64,000 nt of DNA from Bacteriovoracaceae bacterium (GTDB lineage: Bacteria; Bdellovibrionota; UBA1018). The position numbers and the translations under genes were made by a program. The DNA is taken from the NCBI GenBank assembly GCA_947447665.1, contig CANFJX010000007.1:62001-126000 (forward strand), read 5' to 3'. The notes beneath the pieces were generated by a model. That model was not told the origin of the DNA, searched no databases, and worked only from the letters and a program-made list of their open reading frames with translations. Below, in pieces: positions 1 to 9,244 of this stretch (the first letter of the stretch is position 1; every line of letters begins with the position of its first letter).

Positions 1-1226
1 GGGTGAGAGACCACTATCAAAAGGCAATTGAGGCCGCGTTAACTCAAGTTACTGCAAGTCCTTGCGAGCTTCAGTTTCTGGTCAAAGAGGCGCGAGCGGG
101 AGCGAGAGAGGATGCCTTCGAGCTCACTGAGTCAAGAGCTACTCCCGCGCCGATTCAGGCTCCTGCGCCAGCTGCTGGCGTTGTTGCCGGTCCAGGGTCG
201 AGGAGTTCTCACGATCAACCTGATCCTCGGTATTTTTTCGAAAATTTTGTAGTGGGTGCGAGTAATCAGTTTGCTCACGCTAGTGCGATTGCGGTGGCTG
301 AACACCCAGCTAGGCAATACAACCCGCTCTTCCTTTATAGTCCGCCAGGTTTAGGAAAAACGCATCTCCTGCATGCAATAGGAAATCATCTAATTGCGAT
401 GAATCCCAACGCGAGGGTAGCCTACCTTTCAGCTGAGAAATTTGTGAATGAGTTGATTGACTCTCTTCAGCATCGACGGATGCCGCAGTTTCGCGCCAAA
501 TACCGCGATAGTTATGACATGATTTTAATCGACGATATTCAGTTCATAGCTAAAAAAAGCACCAGTGAGGAAGAGTTTTTCCACACGTTTAATGCTTTGC
601 ATAGTTCAAAGCGTCAAATCGTAGTCACGAGTGATCGGCCTCCCAAGGAAATTGAAGGACTGGAGGAGCGCGTCAGGACGAGGTTTGAGTGGGGTTTGGT
701 GGCCGATATTAGTCCCCCCGAGATTGAGACACGAATTGCGATTCTCAAGTCCAAGGCTGAGCGGGATGATATTTATTTACCCGATGATGTTGCCACTTTC
801 TTGGCCTCTTATATCAAGTCCAATGTCCGAGAGCTGGAGGGAGTTCTGATACGGCTCCAGGCTCAAGCTTCCCTTACTGGAGCTGAAATTTCTTTAGAAA
901 TGGCAAAGCATGAGCTGAGGACGGCTGTGCCTGTCGAGGGGTCGAACTATACCATTGAGTCGATTCAGAATGCAGTAGCTCGGCATTTCCACCTCAAGAT
1001 TCAGGATTTAAAATCCTCTGCGAGGAATCGCTCCGTCTCTTTGCCCAGGCAAATCGCCATGTATTTAATTCGAAAATACACGGGTTTAGGATTTAAAGAG
1101 ATTGGATTGTATTTCGGGGGCAAGGATCACACGACTATTTTGCACGCTTGTGCAAAAATTGAATCTAATTTGGAGACGGATCAGCCGATACGCGATGCAG
1201 TCGAGGCGATTCAAAATTTGCTTTAG
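1..1226 (+). CDS. dnaA: Chromosomal replication initiator DnaA (5' partial)
   Basis: DnaA is the AAA+ ATPase that binds oriC boxes and opens the origin. The visible 407 residues begin inside domain I; the frame is open to the window edge, so roughly the first 60 residues lie upstream. A short linker rich in Ala and Pro follows, then the AAA+ core with Walker A (SPPGLGKTH), Walker B (MILIDDIQF) and the arginine-finger region (VRTRFEWGL). The C-terminal domain IV carries the box-binding signature GKDHTTILHA. The usual Walker A start in DnaA is GGxGLGKT; here it reads SPPGLGKT, so the first glycine is serine. The stop codon overlaps the stop of the convergent aldehyde dehydrogenase. No dnaN follows, unlike many bacteria. 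The family call is certain; the missing N-terminus is a window effect. Confidence 0.97.
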   Translation, partial: VRDHYQKAIEAALTQVTASPCELQFLVKEARAGAREDAFELTESRATPAPIQAPAPAAGVVAGPGSRSSHDQPDPRYFFENFVVGASNQFAHASAIAVAEHPARQYNPLFLYSPPGLGKTHLLHAIGNHLIAMNPNARVAYLSAEKFVNELIDSLQHRRMPQFRAKYRDSYDMILIDDIQFIAKKSTSEEEFFHTFNALHSSKRQIVVTSDRPPKEIEGLEERVRTRFEWGLVADISPPEIETRIAILKSKAERDDIYLPDDVATFLASYIKSNVRELEGVLIRLQAQASLTGAEISLEMAKHELRTAVPVEGSNYTIESIQNAVARHFHLKIQDLKSSARNRSVSLPRQIAMYLIRKYTGLGFKEIGLYFGGKDHTTILHACAKIESNLETDQPIRDAVEAIQNLL

Positions 1227-2779
1227 AGGCGTTTTTCCCGCTTCAACATTTGAACAAGGTTCCACAATAAATGTGGAAAGACTTTCAGTTTGTCGATCCA
1301 GCTCTGTCTGTAGAGGTTTAGGAAAAGACGGAATGTGATGAATTGATAGTTCGAGTATGGGAACCACCAAAGCGACTTAAAATAGATTGAGTTCACTCGC
1401 GGTTTGTGGATGTGCCGTACGTTGACAAACTCGTAGAGCCCGGCTTCTGAGTGTGTTCTGCCGAAGCCGCTGTCTTTGACACCACCCCAGGGAGTTTCTC
1501 CTAGTCCAGCCGTGTAAAGCACTTCGTTGATGGTTACGGTGCCGACCGCAAGCTGTCGTGCCATCTCTTCGGCTAGGGGTACGTTTTTGGTTATGATACT
1601 TGCTAAGAGGCCATAGCGATTGTGGTTGGCTTTCTCAATGGCCTCAGAAACCGATTTAAACGTGGTGATTGCTGCTACAGGACCAAAGGTTTCTTCTTGG
1701 TAGATCGAAGTGTCCTCGATTCGGTGACCTGTTACCAGAGTGGGTGCAAGGTACCTATGGTCGGGAGTAAATTCTCCGCCTGTTTCAAGTTTTGCGCCGT
1801 GGCTTTTAGCCTCCTCTATCTGCTGAGTGTAAATAGACTTTTGTTTCTCTAGAGTGATGGGCCCGAGGTCATTCTGACCGTTGAGAGAGGGGCCTTGCCT
1901 AAGTCGTTGGAGTTTGGCTTTGAGTAGCTCAACAAACCGCTCTTGAATTCGTTCATGGACTAAGATTCGTTCGACGGAGGCGCAAACTTGCCCTGAGTTG
2001 CTCATCGATCCCCACAGTGCTGCTGAGGTTGCGTAGTCTAGATCCGCATCGGGCATAACGATCATCGCATCTTTTCCGCCCAACTCCAAATTGACTGGCA
2101 CTAAGTGCTTGGCAGCAGCTTCCATGACTTTTCTGCCAGTCACAACACTCCCGGTAAAGAAGACTTTTCCGGGTTTGTGATCAATCAGCGCTGCGCCGAG
2201 TAGGCCTTCTCCAATGACTGTTTGAAGCACAAAAGGAGGGAGGCCCGCCTCGTTGCAAATATCTTGGATTCTTAGGCCCACACATGGAGTGATTTCGCTC
2301 GGCTTAAATATCACCGCATTGCCGGCGACCAGAGCCATCACAATGTCGGCGAAAGGTAGAAGAAATGGGTAATTCCAGGGAGAAATAATAGCGACCACTC
2401 CTACGGGCCAGTAATTGAGATCGCTTCTCCTGTGTTTCATGAGGACCATCGGGATCCGATGATCTCGAAGTACCCGGGGTGCTTTTTTAGCGAAGTAGGT
2501 GAGCAGGTCTGCTGAAGGGATGATTTCGTTTGCCATCGCCTCAAACTGGGGCTTGCCGTTTTCTTTCGAGATTAAGTCAATGAGTTCGTCGGCTCTCTGG
2601 ACGAGGACCTCTCTCAGATCAAGTAGGTATTGCGCTCTTTTGCGAAGAGAAACCGAACCCCAATATTTTTGGGCCGACTGAGCTCGGGAGTAGATCTCTG
2701 CCAGCGACTCGATCGGAGTGGTTTCAATTTCTTGGATAACTTCGCCTGTAGCCGGATTTTTAGATCGGAGTGTGCTCAT
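1223..2779 (-). CDS. NAD(P)-dependent aldehyde dehydrogenase with hydrophobic C-terminal tail
   Basis: This 518-residue protein belongs to the aldehyde dehydrogenase superfamily, which oxidises aldehydes to acids. The general base Glu lies in LELGGKD (about residue 232) and the nucleophilic Cys in SGQVCAS (about 266). The cofactor-binding stretch around SPWNYPF and FKPSE is present. After the last conserved ALDH motif there is an extra tail of about 60 residues rich in Trp, Tyr, Phe and Leu (about 450-505), ending in basic residues. Membrane-bound fatty-aldehyde dehydrogenases have a similar tail, so a long-chain aldehyde substrate is plausible but not proven. The ATG at 2779 matches the family N-terminus. 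It is a single gene, convergent with dnaA. Confidence 0.9.
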   Translation of the reverse strand: MSTLRSKNPATGEVIQEIETTPIESLAEIYSRAQSAQKYWGSVSLRKRAQYLLDLREVLVQRADELIDLISKENGKPQFEAMANEIIPSADLLTYFAKKAPRVLRDHRIPMVLMKHRRSDLNYWPVGVVAIISPWNYPFLLPFADIVMALVAGNAVIFKPSEITPCVGLRIQDICNEAGLPPFVLQTVIGEGLLGAALIDHKPGKVFFTGSVVTGRKVMEAAAKHLVPVNLELGGKDAMIVMPDADLDYATSAALWGSMSNSGQVCASVERILVHERIQERFVELLKAKLQRLRQGPSLNGQNDLGPITLEKQKSIYTQQIEEAKSHGAKLETGGEFTPDHRYLAPTLVTGHRIEDTSIYQEETFGPVAAITTFKSVSEAIEKANHNRYGLLASIITKNVPLAEEMARQLAVGTVTINEVLYTAGLGETPWGGVKDSGFGRTHSEAGLYEFVNVRHIHKPRVNSIYFKSLWWFPYSNYQFITFRLFLNLYRQSWIDKLKVFPHLLWNLVQMLKREKRL

Positions 2780-2847
2780 AGATCTAAGAATAGCATAAGG
2801 GAGTTGTTTGAATAGAATGACGATTTGTTAATGCATTGCGTAAGATT

Positions 2848-2924
2848 TGGAGCGGGTGAAGGGGCTCGAACCCTCGACCTCAAGCTTGGGAAGCTCGCAC
2901 TCTAGCCAACTGAGCTACACCCGC
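2848..2924 (-). tRNA. tRNA-Gly (anticodon CCC)
   Basis: The minus strand folds into a complete 77-nt cloverleaf. The acceptor GCGGGTG pairs with CACCCGC. The D-stem is GCTC/GAGT and the anticodon stem CGAGC/GCTTG encloses loop TTCCCAA, giving anticodon CCC. The T-arm GAGGG-TTCGAGC-CCCTT is normal. The discriminator base is T, as expected for glycine tRNAs, and CCA is encoded. It reads the GGG codon. Confidence 0.95.
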
Positions 2925-3080
2925 ATTCCAGGCTGAACCTCCTGTAGGTATCCCAGTTTTGTTCTGGACGCAACTTGGATTGACCCTGGAGTCGTCATCT
3001 CTCGGAGTCGATGAAACAAAATGGCTAAAATTTTGGCCGAACTTATCCGAATGGGTTTAGGAGAGGAGACGTCTATTCGA

Positions 3081-4094
3081 ATGCACCGTATCGCCTATTT
3101 AGTTCGAGTCTGTGCTTCGTGGATCATCGTGTGTTGGTTCGCGCTTACGTGCCTGTCGCATAGCTCGCGGGCAGGTGACCGTGAGCCAGCTGAGGCCTCA
3201 CTCGATGAGATTCTGGGCGCTGTTAAGGAGATAGGGGCGCTTTCGCACCAACTTCGAGGGGTTCAGCCGCCGAACCATTGTAGTCCATCTGGTAGCGCGG
3301 TTGGGGGAAAAAGATCTCGCGCAGCCTTGTTCGGAAGCCCTGGACAGGCTCCTCGATCTCCAGTGGCTCGAGCGGGTAGGAGCTCTAACCCAACTGGGCA
3401 GACCATTTATGACTACACCAAAACAATAAATTTTAAGGATGGCGATCTCCTCTATGGGCTTCAAACGACACGACAAAAGACCTTGGAGCAGCTCAAAAAA
3501 ATGGGATCAGAAAAAAAGGCGTACACCATCGATGTGTTTAACAATTTAATTTATTATCACATGCGTGGTCAGGCCGGAGCTCTTGAGGCAGATCCCAAAA
3601 CTGTTGCTAGCTCGGTAGCGAGTATGGTGAAAAAGGGAGAGTTGGATCGCTCTGATCAGGAGCGTTTCAAACTCTACTATTCGTACTTACGCAACCATCT
3701 AACGCCGGATGAGCAGCGGCAGGACTATGATGACTTTGTTAGGAGCGCCTGTATTCAGGGCATTTTTTTTGGTAAGGACTACGGGCATACCATTCACTTT
3801 ATTCTTGATGGTGTTGATCGTGATAGTGTCATAAATCCTCAGAATAAAGATCATAATAGTTATACGAATAGCGAGCTAAGGGCAATTCCTAGGCGTCTTC
3901 GGAGCGACCCCCAAATTTTAAACGCAGTTAAATTTTACGAAAATGGCTCGCTAGTGGAGCAGGGTGAAAAGTTCGATCTAATTGATTCTTTTTCTTTGTC
4001 GGTCCCTTCAGCGGCTGCTCAGGTTCAGCCGAGCCAGGGACATTTACCAGGTACTGGCGACGCAGTAGGAATTAGGAAGCGGCTGGATTTCTAG
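3081..4094 (+). CDS. Exported protein of unknown function
   Basis: I do not recognise a family. From the ATG at 3081 the 337-residue product starts with a short basic segment and a hydrophobic stretch (about residues 5-25, rich in Val, Ile, Trp, Cys) that looks like a signal peptide. A low-complexity Ser/Gly/Pro/Arg region (about 65-110) follows, then a soluble domain with many charged residues. An ATG at 3021 is also in frame, but it would place 20 extra residues before the signal peptide; AGGAGAGGAG at 3059-3068 favours the later start. The last 50 residues are again rich in Ser, Gln and Pro. It stands alone and ends 7 nt from the convergent DUF983 gene. Confidence 0.6.
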   Translation: MHRIAYLVRVCASWIIVCWFALTCLSHSSRAGDREPAEASLDEILGAVKEIGALSHQLRGVQPPNHCSPSGSAVGGKRSRAALFGSPGQAPRSPVARAGRSSNPTGQTIYDYTKTINFKDGDLLYGLQTTRQKTLEQLKKMGSEKKAYTIDVFNNLIYYHMRGQAGALEADPKTVASSVASMVKKGELDRSDQERFKLYYSYLRNHLTPDEQRQDYDDFVRSACIQGIFFGKDYGHTIHFILDGVDRDSVINPQNKDHNSYTNSELRAIPRRLRSDPQILNAVKFYENGSLVEQGEKFDLIDSFSLSVPSAAAQVQPSQGHLPGTGDAVGIRKRLDF

Positions 4095-4101
4095 CCCTTT
4101 T

Positions 4102-4497
4102 TTAGTCTTGCTCATCATTGATTGATTCCAGGCTGCGACTCAATCGATACTCAAGGTGCAGCCAGAGAATTTTGGAATAAAAGGTCAAAAATGTTCCAAC
4201 AAATAAGAACTCCACAAAAGGGAAGCCAAGTAGGATTTCTATTTCCACATTCATGAGCTTCAGAGCAATCATAGGTGGCACTGTGACTGTTGCAGTGATC
4301 AGAAAACCGACTGCAATTGCGCCCAAGTAGAAGCCACTTTCAGGGTGGAAAGAGTACCCGCATACAGAGCACTTGGGGCGTATTCCAAGAAGTCCTTCGC
4401 TGACTTTTCCGGAGTGGCAGGCAGGGCAGCGGGCTTGTAAAATAGCCGATAGGCTGAGTTTCTTGGTGGGTTTCGGTTGGCTTCTCTCATTGTCCAT
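4102..4497 (-). CDS. DUF983 family small zinc-ribbon membrane protein
   Basis: The 131-residue product has two CxxC pairs (CPACHSGK and CSVCGYSF) forming a probable zinc ribbon at the N-terminus. A Pro-Glu-Ser-Gly-Phe segment and two long hydrophobic segments follow (about 67-92 and 96-115). This arrangement matches DUF983 proteins, whose function is unknown. The reading frame extends upstream to an ATG at 4629 that would overlap mnmG, but those 44 residues do not fit the family. The ATG at 4497 has an AGGA box just upstream, so I chose it. It is divergent from mnmG. Confidence 0.75.
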   Translation of the reverse strand: MDNERSQPKPTKKLSLSAILQARCPACHSGKVSEGLLGIRPKCSVCGYSFHPESGFYLGAIAVGFLITATVTVPPMIALKLMNVEIEILLGFPFVEFLFVGTFLTFYSKILWLHLEYRLSRSLESINDEQD

Positions 4498-4627
4498 GGA
4501 TCCTAAGGCTAGCACGAAATCACGAAGTTGCCCGCAACTCCTGAGAAGTTGACTCTTTATGAGGGTTAATGGTACGACGACATCCCTAGAGTCTTCTTGA
4601 ATCAAGCGATTACAAAGTGAGCGTTCC
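4498..4627. promoter_or_regulatory. Divergent intergenic region between DUF983 gene and mnmG
   Basis: If the DUF983 gene starts at 4497, these 130 bases separate two divergent genes and should hold both promoters. For mnmG a TTGACT at 4549-4554 and a weak TACGAC at 4573-4578, spaced 18 nt, could act as -35 and -10 elements. The match is poor at -10, so this is only a suggestion. Confidence 0.3.
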
Positions 4628-6544
4628 ATGAATCATTTCGATGTTGTTGTTATTGGAGGAGGGCATGCCGGCTGCGAGGCCGCGCATGCAGCTGCAAAAA
4701 TGGGCTGCTCTACAGCGATTCTTACGCTCAACCGCGATCGGATTGGCTTCATGCCGTGTAATCCGGCAATCGGGGGCCTGGCTAAAGGCCAGTTAGTGAA
4801 GGAAATCGACGCGCTCGGCGGGGTTATGGGGCGGATTACTGACCTGACAGCTATTCAGTATCGACGATTGAATTCAAGTAAGGGGCCAGCTGTGCGGTCC
4901 TCTCGGGCTCAATGTGACAAAGAGCTTTACGCTAAGCGAATGCAAGAGTATTTAGGTCAAGTAAAGGGCCTTTCGCTGCTCGAGGGTGAGGCTGCCGATA
5001 TTTTGACTGAAGGGGATAGGGCTGTAGGAATTCAATTGCGAGACGGCTCTCGTATTGCTTGCAGAGCCATTATCCTGACCTCTGGGACTTTTTTGCAAGG
5101 CCTCATGTACACTGGTTTTGAGAAAACTGTCGGCGGGCGATGGGGTGATCAAGCATCGATGGGCCTGAGTGCCAGTCTTCAACGCTTGGGCTTTAGGCTC
5201 AGAAGATTAAAAACTGGAACTCCCCCTCGGCTTCATAAGAACTCAATTGACTACAGTCGCACCGAGGCCCAGCCGGGAGATATTTCTCCAGTTCCGTTCT
5301 CTTTTTTTCACAAACCGAATCCCTTTCCATTCCTGCCCCAGGTGGAATGTTTTATTACCTATACCAATGAAGAAACTCACTCCGTAATTGAGGCTAATTT
5401 CTCGCGCTCTCCCATGTTTTCCGGACTCATCGAAGGATTAGGGCCTCGCTATTGTCCATCGGTAGAGGACAAAGTGAAGCGGTTTCGAGACAAGACCAGG
5501 CACCAAATCTTTTTAGAGCCCGAAGGTCTGACGACTGATGAAGTGTATGCAAACGGCATTTCGACCAGTTTGCCATGGGATGTTCAGGAAAAGTTTGTCC
5601 GGACGATCGTAGGTCTCGAGAAGGCTGAAATTATTCGATATGGGTACGCTGTGGAATACGACAGCATTGATGCTCGCCAGCTCAAGGCAACCTTTGAGTC
5701 TAAGGATGTTTCTGGATTATACTTTGCGGGTCAGGTCAATGGTACCTCTGGTTACGAGGAGGCAGGCGCCCAGGGGATCATTGCAGGGATCAATGCAGCT
5801 CAGGGAGTTCTTGAAAGAGAGTCAATTGTTTTTGGGCGAACGGATGGATATCTCGGCGTGATGGCAGATGATTTGGTTTTGAAGGGAGCCGACGAGCCAT
5901 ATCGTATGTTCACTTCGCGAGCGGAGCATCGGCTTTTGCTCCGCGAGGATAATGCAGATCTTCGACTCAGTGATTTAGGCCGCAAGGTGGGCCTCCTGGG
6001 GGATATGGAATTTAGAGCATTTGAGGACAAAAAAGCAGCCATTGAGAAATGGAAAACTCAGCTGTCAGAATTCTATTTGTTGCCGACTGAAGAAACGAAT
6101 CAGGCTTTGGAGAAAAGAGGAATCAGCCAACTCAAAGATCGTGTTTCGGGAAATTCTTTCTTGCGTAGGCCGGAAATCAATTGGTCTGAGCTCTGTGCCC
6201 TTGGTTTTCAGGGGCAAGAGGCACCAGAGGATGTACGAGATCAGGTCGAAGTTCAGGTTAAATATGAGGGCTACATCAAGCGGGATCTTGAGTTACTCGA
6301 CGGGGTAAAAAAGAGTGAGCTTACAGCGATCCCGCTGGGATTACGTTTTGAGCAAGTTCCTGGTCTTTCAAATGAGATCAAGAGTCGCCTCAATTTGACT
6401 CGCCCAGAGACATTGGGTCAGGCTTCTAGGATGGTAGGGATGACTCCAGCCGCGGTTGCCAACTTGATGATTTATATGAAAATGCAAGCAGTGGAGGGGC
6501 GATCCTCTCCGAACACAACCCAAACTCAGGTGGAGCTCGGATGA
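4628..6544 (+). CDS. mnmG: tRNA U34 5-carboxymethylaminomethyl modification enzyme MnmG (GidA)
   Basis: MnmG is the FAD enzyme that, with MnmE, adds a carboxymethylaminomethyl group to uridine 34 of certain tRNAs. The 638-residue length is normal. The N-terminus shows the dinucleotide-binding motif [14 protein letters not shown], then the family signatures [11 protein letters not shown] and [13 protein letters not shown]. The C-terminal helical domain contains YEGYIKR. The gene ends in an ATGA overlap with rsmG, so the two are translationally coupled, as in many bacteria. MnmE is not in this window. Confidence 0.97.
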   Translation: MNHFDVVVIGGGHAGCEAAHAAAKMGCSTAILTLNRDRIGFMPCNPAIGGLAKGQLVKEIDALGGVMGRITDLTAIQYRRLNSSKGPAVRSSRAQCDKELYAKRMQEYLGQVKGLSLLEGEAADILTEGDRAVGIQLRDGSRIACRAIILTSGTFLQGLMYTGFEKTVGGRWGDQASMGLSASLQRLGFRLRRLKTGTPPRLHKNSIDYSRTEAQPGDISPVPFSFFHKPNPFPFLPQVECFITYTNEETHSVIEANFSRSPMFSGLIEGLGPRYCPSVEDKVKRFRDKTRHQIFLEPEGLTTDEVYANGISTSLPWDVQEKFVRTIVGLEKAEIIRYGYAVEYDSIDARQLKATFESKDVSGLYFAGQVNGTSGYEEAGAQGIIAGINAAQGVLERESIVFGRTDGYLGVMADDLVLKGADEPYRMFTSRAEHRLLLREDNADLRLSDLGRKVGLLGDMEFRAFEDKKAAIEKWKTQLSEFYLLPTEETNQALEKRGISQLKDRVSGNSFLRRPEINWSELCALGFQGQEAPEDVRDQVEVQVKYEGYIKRDLELLDGVKKSELTAIPLGLRFEQVPGLSNEIKSRLNLTRPETLGQASRMVGMTPAAVANLMIYMKMQAVEGRSSPNTTQTQVELG

Positions 6545-7179
6545 ATTCGGTAGATGCTCAGAAATTGCGGGAAATTTTGGTCGATATCCCTGATGAAATC
6601 AGGGCTCGGGTGGTTTCATTTTATCAGCTTTTGGCCAATGAAAATCAAAAGCAAAATTTGACTCGCTTGATTTCGCCCGAAGATTTTAGGAACGGCCACT
6701 TGGTCGATGTTTTGGAGCTTCTGAAGAGCCAAATGCTCGAATATCCTGCTGTTGACTTAGGCTCTGGTTGTGGGGTGCCTGGACTCCTGGCCGCTGTGGT
6801 TGAGCCAAGAGAGTGGGTTTTGGTAGAGTCTGAGAAGCGAAAAGCTGAGTTTCTAGAGAGAGCGACCCAAGAATTAAATCTTAAACCGTTCGTAACCGTG
6901 AGAGCAGAGCGGCTGGAATCTTACTTAAAGGCCCAGTCGACGAACGCAATCGTTGCGAGAGCAGTCGGGTCAGTTGAGAAGATTTATGCTTGGATTATTA
7001 AATGTTCCACGTGGAACAATCTCATTCTTTTTAAGGGGCCGGGTTGGGACGAGGAGTGGAGCAGGTTTCAGCAGAGCCGCTTTCGAGACGATTTAAGGGT
7101 TTCTAGCATCCATTCCTATACGATTGATGCCTCTTCACGCGAACGAAAGATCATTAAGCTTGAGCGCACAAAGTCCTGA
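6541..7179 (+). CDS. rsmG: 16S rRNA (guanine-527-N7) methyltransferase RsmG (GidB)
   Basis: RsmG methylates N7 of G527 in 16S rRNA using S-adenosylmethionine. The 212-residue protein has the family N-terminal helix with NLTRL, the SAM-binding loop [13 protein letters not shown] (about 74-86) and the motif [13 protein letters not shown]. The later VARAV segment is typical. Its start overlaps the mnmG stop by 4 nt. A complete 16-bp parS palindrome (7003-7018) is embedded in the coding sequence and is translated as part of a Cys-Ser-Thr-Trp-Asn stretch near the C-terminus. Confidence 0.95.
   Translation: MNSVDAQKLREILVDIPDEIRARVVSFYQLLANENQKQNLTRLISPEDFRNGHLVDVLELLKSQMLEYPAVDLGSGCGVPGLLAAVVEPREWVLVESEKRKAEFLERATQELNLKPFVTVRAERLESYLKAQSTNAIVARAVGSVEKIYAWIIKCSTWNNLILFKGPGWDEEWSRFQQSRFRDDLRVSSIHSYTIDASSRERKIIKLERTKS
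7003..7018. promoter_or_regulatory. parS centromere site inside rsmG
   Basis: The 16-bp perfect palindrome TGTTCCACGTGGAACA differs from the classical parS consensus TGTTTCACGTGAAACA only by a symmetric pair of changes. It lies about 330 bp before parA and is the expected ParB (Spo0J-type) nucleation site. Here it sits within the rsmG reading frame. Confidence 0.88.
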
Positions 7180-7184
7180 GCTGA

Positions 7185-7204
7185 CTTGTTCCACGTGGAA
7201 CAAG
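7185..7204. promoter_or_regulatory. parS centromere site between rsmG and parA
   Basis: This is the same 16-bp parS core as in rsmG (7187-7202), extended by two matched bases on each side to a 20-bp perfect palindrome. It lies a few bases after the rsmG stop and about 140 bp before parA. Two identical cores 184 bp apart next to parAB make ParB loading here very likely. Confidence 0.9.
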
Positions 7205-7346
7205 TAAAAAAATTAAAATTTTGTTTGCTTGCCCATGCGATCACCGCTAGCGTAGGGAGGTATCGCATCAATCACACCAATCATTACTCCCTTTTTAAGA
7301 GATGTTTAACGTCATCAGGAGAGGGTGAATTTGCTAAGGAGTCCGT

Positions 7347-8192
7347 ATGGGTAAAGTCATTGCGATCGCTAATCAAAAGGGAGGGGTAGGAAAAACTACC
7401 ACCACAGTGAATCTGGCTGCTTCTCTTGCTGTGGCTGAAAAAAGAACCCTGGTGTTGGACTTTGATCCTCAGGGGAATGCTAGCTCGGCATTTGGGCTGG
7501 ATCGATCGGTTATCGGCGAAAAGGGAACTATTTATCAGGCTTTGATTGGCCAATCGAAGTTATCGAGTGTCATTCAGCCGACCGAGTTAGAATGTTTGTT
7601 CGTTGCGCCCGCAACAGGCGATCTGGCAGGCGCTGAAATTGAATTAGTAGGGGCGTTTGCACGAGAGGCTAAACTTAAGACGGCGATCGCGGAACTTAAA
7701 GATCAATATGATTTTATATTAATCGATTGCCCCCCTTCTTTAGGTCTGTTGACCATCAACGCGCTCAATGCTGCGGATAGCTTTCTAGTGCCGCTTCAAT
7801 GTGAGTATTTCGCCTTGGAAGGGCTCAGTCAACTTTTGCATACCGTGTCGCTTGTTCGGCAGAGTTTGAACCCTCATCTCGCTGAAGAGGGAATTGTTTT
7901 GACCATGTTTGACAGCCGAAATAATCTCGCAAACGAAGTGGTTAAGGAAGTTCGCTCTCATTTTGGTGAGAAAGTTTTTCAAACCGTTGTCCCTCGAAAT
8001 GTTCGCTTAAGTGAGTGCTCAAGCTTTGGGAAGCCAATTTTGCTTTATGACATCGACTCTAAGGGTTGTTTGGCCTACTTGAACCTCGCCAAAGAAGTGC
8101 TGGGAAGGAATCAGGACCTTTCGCGGGCTACTAAAAAAGAAGTTGAGTATGAGGAGGCCCTAGATGGGGGGCTTAATAGTTCGCCCGTCTAA
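7347..8192 (+). CDS. parA: Chromosome-partitioning ATPase ParA (Soj)
   Basis: ParA is the deviant Walker ATPase that moves ParB-parS complexes during chromosome segregation. The 281-residue protein shows the deviant Walker A box NQKGGVGKTTTTVNLA at the N-terminus, DFDPQGNAS as the A' motif, and FILIDCPPSLGLLT as Walker B. AAGGAG lies just before the ATG. The C-terminal 25 residues are acidic and poorly conserved. It precedes parB by 44 nt and follows two parS sites, so it is the chromosomal rather than a plasmid copy. Confidence 0.96.
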   Translation: MGKVIAIANQKGGVGKTTTTVNLAASLAVAEKRTLVLDFDPQGNASSAFGLDRSVIGEKGTIYQALIGQSKLSSVIQPTELECLFVAPATGDLAGAEIELVGAFAREAKLKTAIAELKDQYDFILIDCPPSLGLLTINALNAADSFLVPLQCEYFALEGLSQLLHTVSLVRQSLNPHLAEEGIVLTMFDSRNNLANEVVKEVRSHFGEKVFQTVVPRNVRLSECSSFGKPILLYDIDSKGCLAYLNLAKEVLGRNQDLSRATKKEVEYEEALDGGLNSSPV

Positions 8193-8236
8193 AAGCCGAT
8201 TGACCGAAATATATTTTATTTAACTTGGAGGATCTC

Positions 8237-9244
8237 ATGGCTCAAAAACCAGTTTTAGGTAAAGGATTAGCATCATTACTTCCGTCGAGTGCAACGGCAG
8301 CAGTTCCTTCTGCCCCGGCGACGAAGCAGGGGGCATTGCCTCAGTCTGCACCTGAGAATCCTGCTGGAGCAACGGCAGCAGGTAAACCTGTTTCAGCTCA
8401 AGCCGTGACCGGCCAAGAGGTGAGCCATCGCGATCGCCACTTGGGTATCAGCATGGCTTCGCTCGATGATATCCGCGCTAATCACTTTCAGCCTAGGCGC
8501 GATTTCGAGGACCAATCATTACAAGAGCTCGCCCAATCTATCAGAACAAGCGGAATTATTCAGCCACTCGTAGTGCGGAAGACAGCAAAAGATGGTTATG
8601 AGCTCATTGCCGGAGAAAGACGCCTTCGAGCCGCGAGGTTAGCTGGATTAAAACAAGTCCCAATCGTCATTCGTAAATCTACCGATCGCGAAGCTCTGGA
8701 ATTGGCCTTAATTGAAAATATTCAGCGCCAAAACCTCAACTGTGTGGATGAGGCATTAGCCTATTTTCAGCTGATTCAGGATTTTTCATTAACGCAAGAA
8801 GAAGTTTCAGAAAGAGTCGGAAAAGACCGGGCCACGGTGGCTAACTACCTGAGATTGTTGAGATTACCTGAAATTATAATAGAAGACCTAAAACGTCAGG
8901 TATTGTCTTTTGGACACGGCAAGGCTCTTCTAGGATTAGACGATATAGAGCTCAGGCTCAAGGCGCGATCTCAAATTATTGACAAGCGTTTGAGTGTGCG
9001 CGAGAGCGAGGCTCTCGTTGAGTCGATGAAGCAAGCAAAGGCAGGAACTGCCGGTGCGGATGCATCCTCCGCTAAAACACCTTTGGCTGCTCGCTTTGCT
9101 AACCTCACTAAAGAGTTGGCCCGCCATTGGTCTACGAAAGTAGAACTCAAGGGGTCTGAGTCGAAAGGCAAAATCGTAATTCATTATTCCACGCGACAAG
9201 ACCTTGATCGGATTGTAGAAGCCATGCACACTAAGAAGGTATGA
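8237..9244 (+). CDS. parB: Chromosome-partitioning protein ParB (Spo0J)
   Basis: ParB is the CTP-dependent clamp that loads at parS and recruits ParA and condensin. The 335-residue protein starts with the typical VLGKGLASLLP motif, then has an Ala/Pro/Gln-rich linker (about 20-75). The N-terminal ParB/Srx domain contains the NHFQPRRDF and GERRLRAARLAG (GxRR) CTP-binding motifs, followed by the helix-turn-helix region. The ATG at 8237 follows GGAGG at 8227-8231; a TTG at 8225 is in frame but overlaps that ribosome site. The stop overlaps the bactofilin start (ATGA). Confidence 0.95.
   Translation: MAQKPVLGKGLASLLPSSATAAVPSAPATKQGALPQSAPENPAGATAAGKPVSAQAVTGQEVSHRDRHLGISMASLDDIRANHFQPRRDFEDQSLQELAQSIRTSGIIQPLVVRKTAKDGYELIAGERRLRAARLAGLKQVPIVIRKSTDREALELALIENIQRQNLNCVDEALAYFQLIQDFSLTQEEVSERVGKDRATVANYLRLLRLPEIIIEDLKRQVLSFGHGKALLGLDDIELRLKARSQIIDKRLSVRESEALVESMKQAKAGTAGADASSAKTPLAARFANLTKELARHWSTKVELKGSESKGKIVIHYSTRQDLDRIVEAMHTKKV

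Noticed and set aside
1..3000. oriC with DnaA boxes near dnaA
   Set aside because: No cluster of TTATCCACA-like boxes was found in or after dnaA; the origin may lie upstream of the window.
4498..4629. Longer N-terminus for the DUF983 protein, overlapping mnmG
   Set aside because: The extra 44 residues do not fit the family and the downstream ATG has a better ribosome site.
7186..7389. Open frame of 67 codons between rsmG and parA
   Set aside because: It starts in the parS palindrome and runs into parA in another frame; no ribosome site or protein-like composition.
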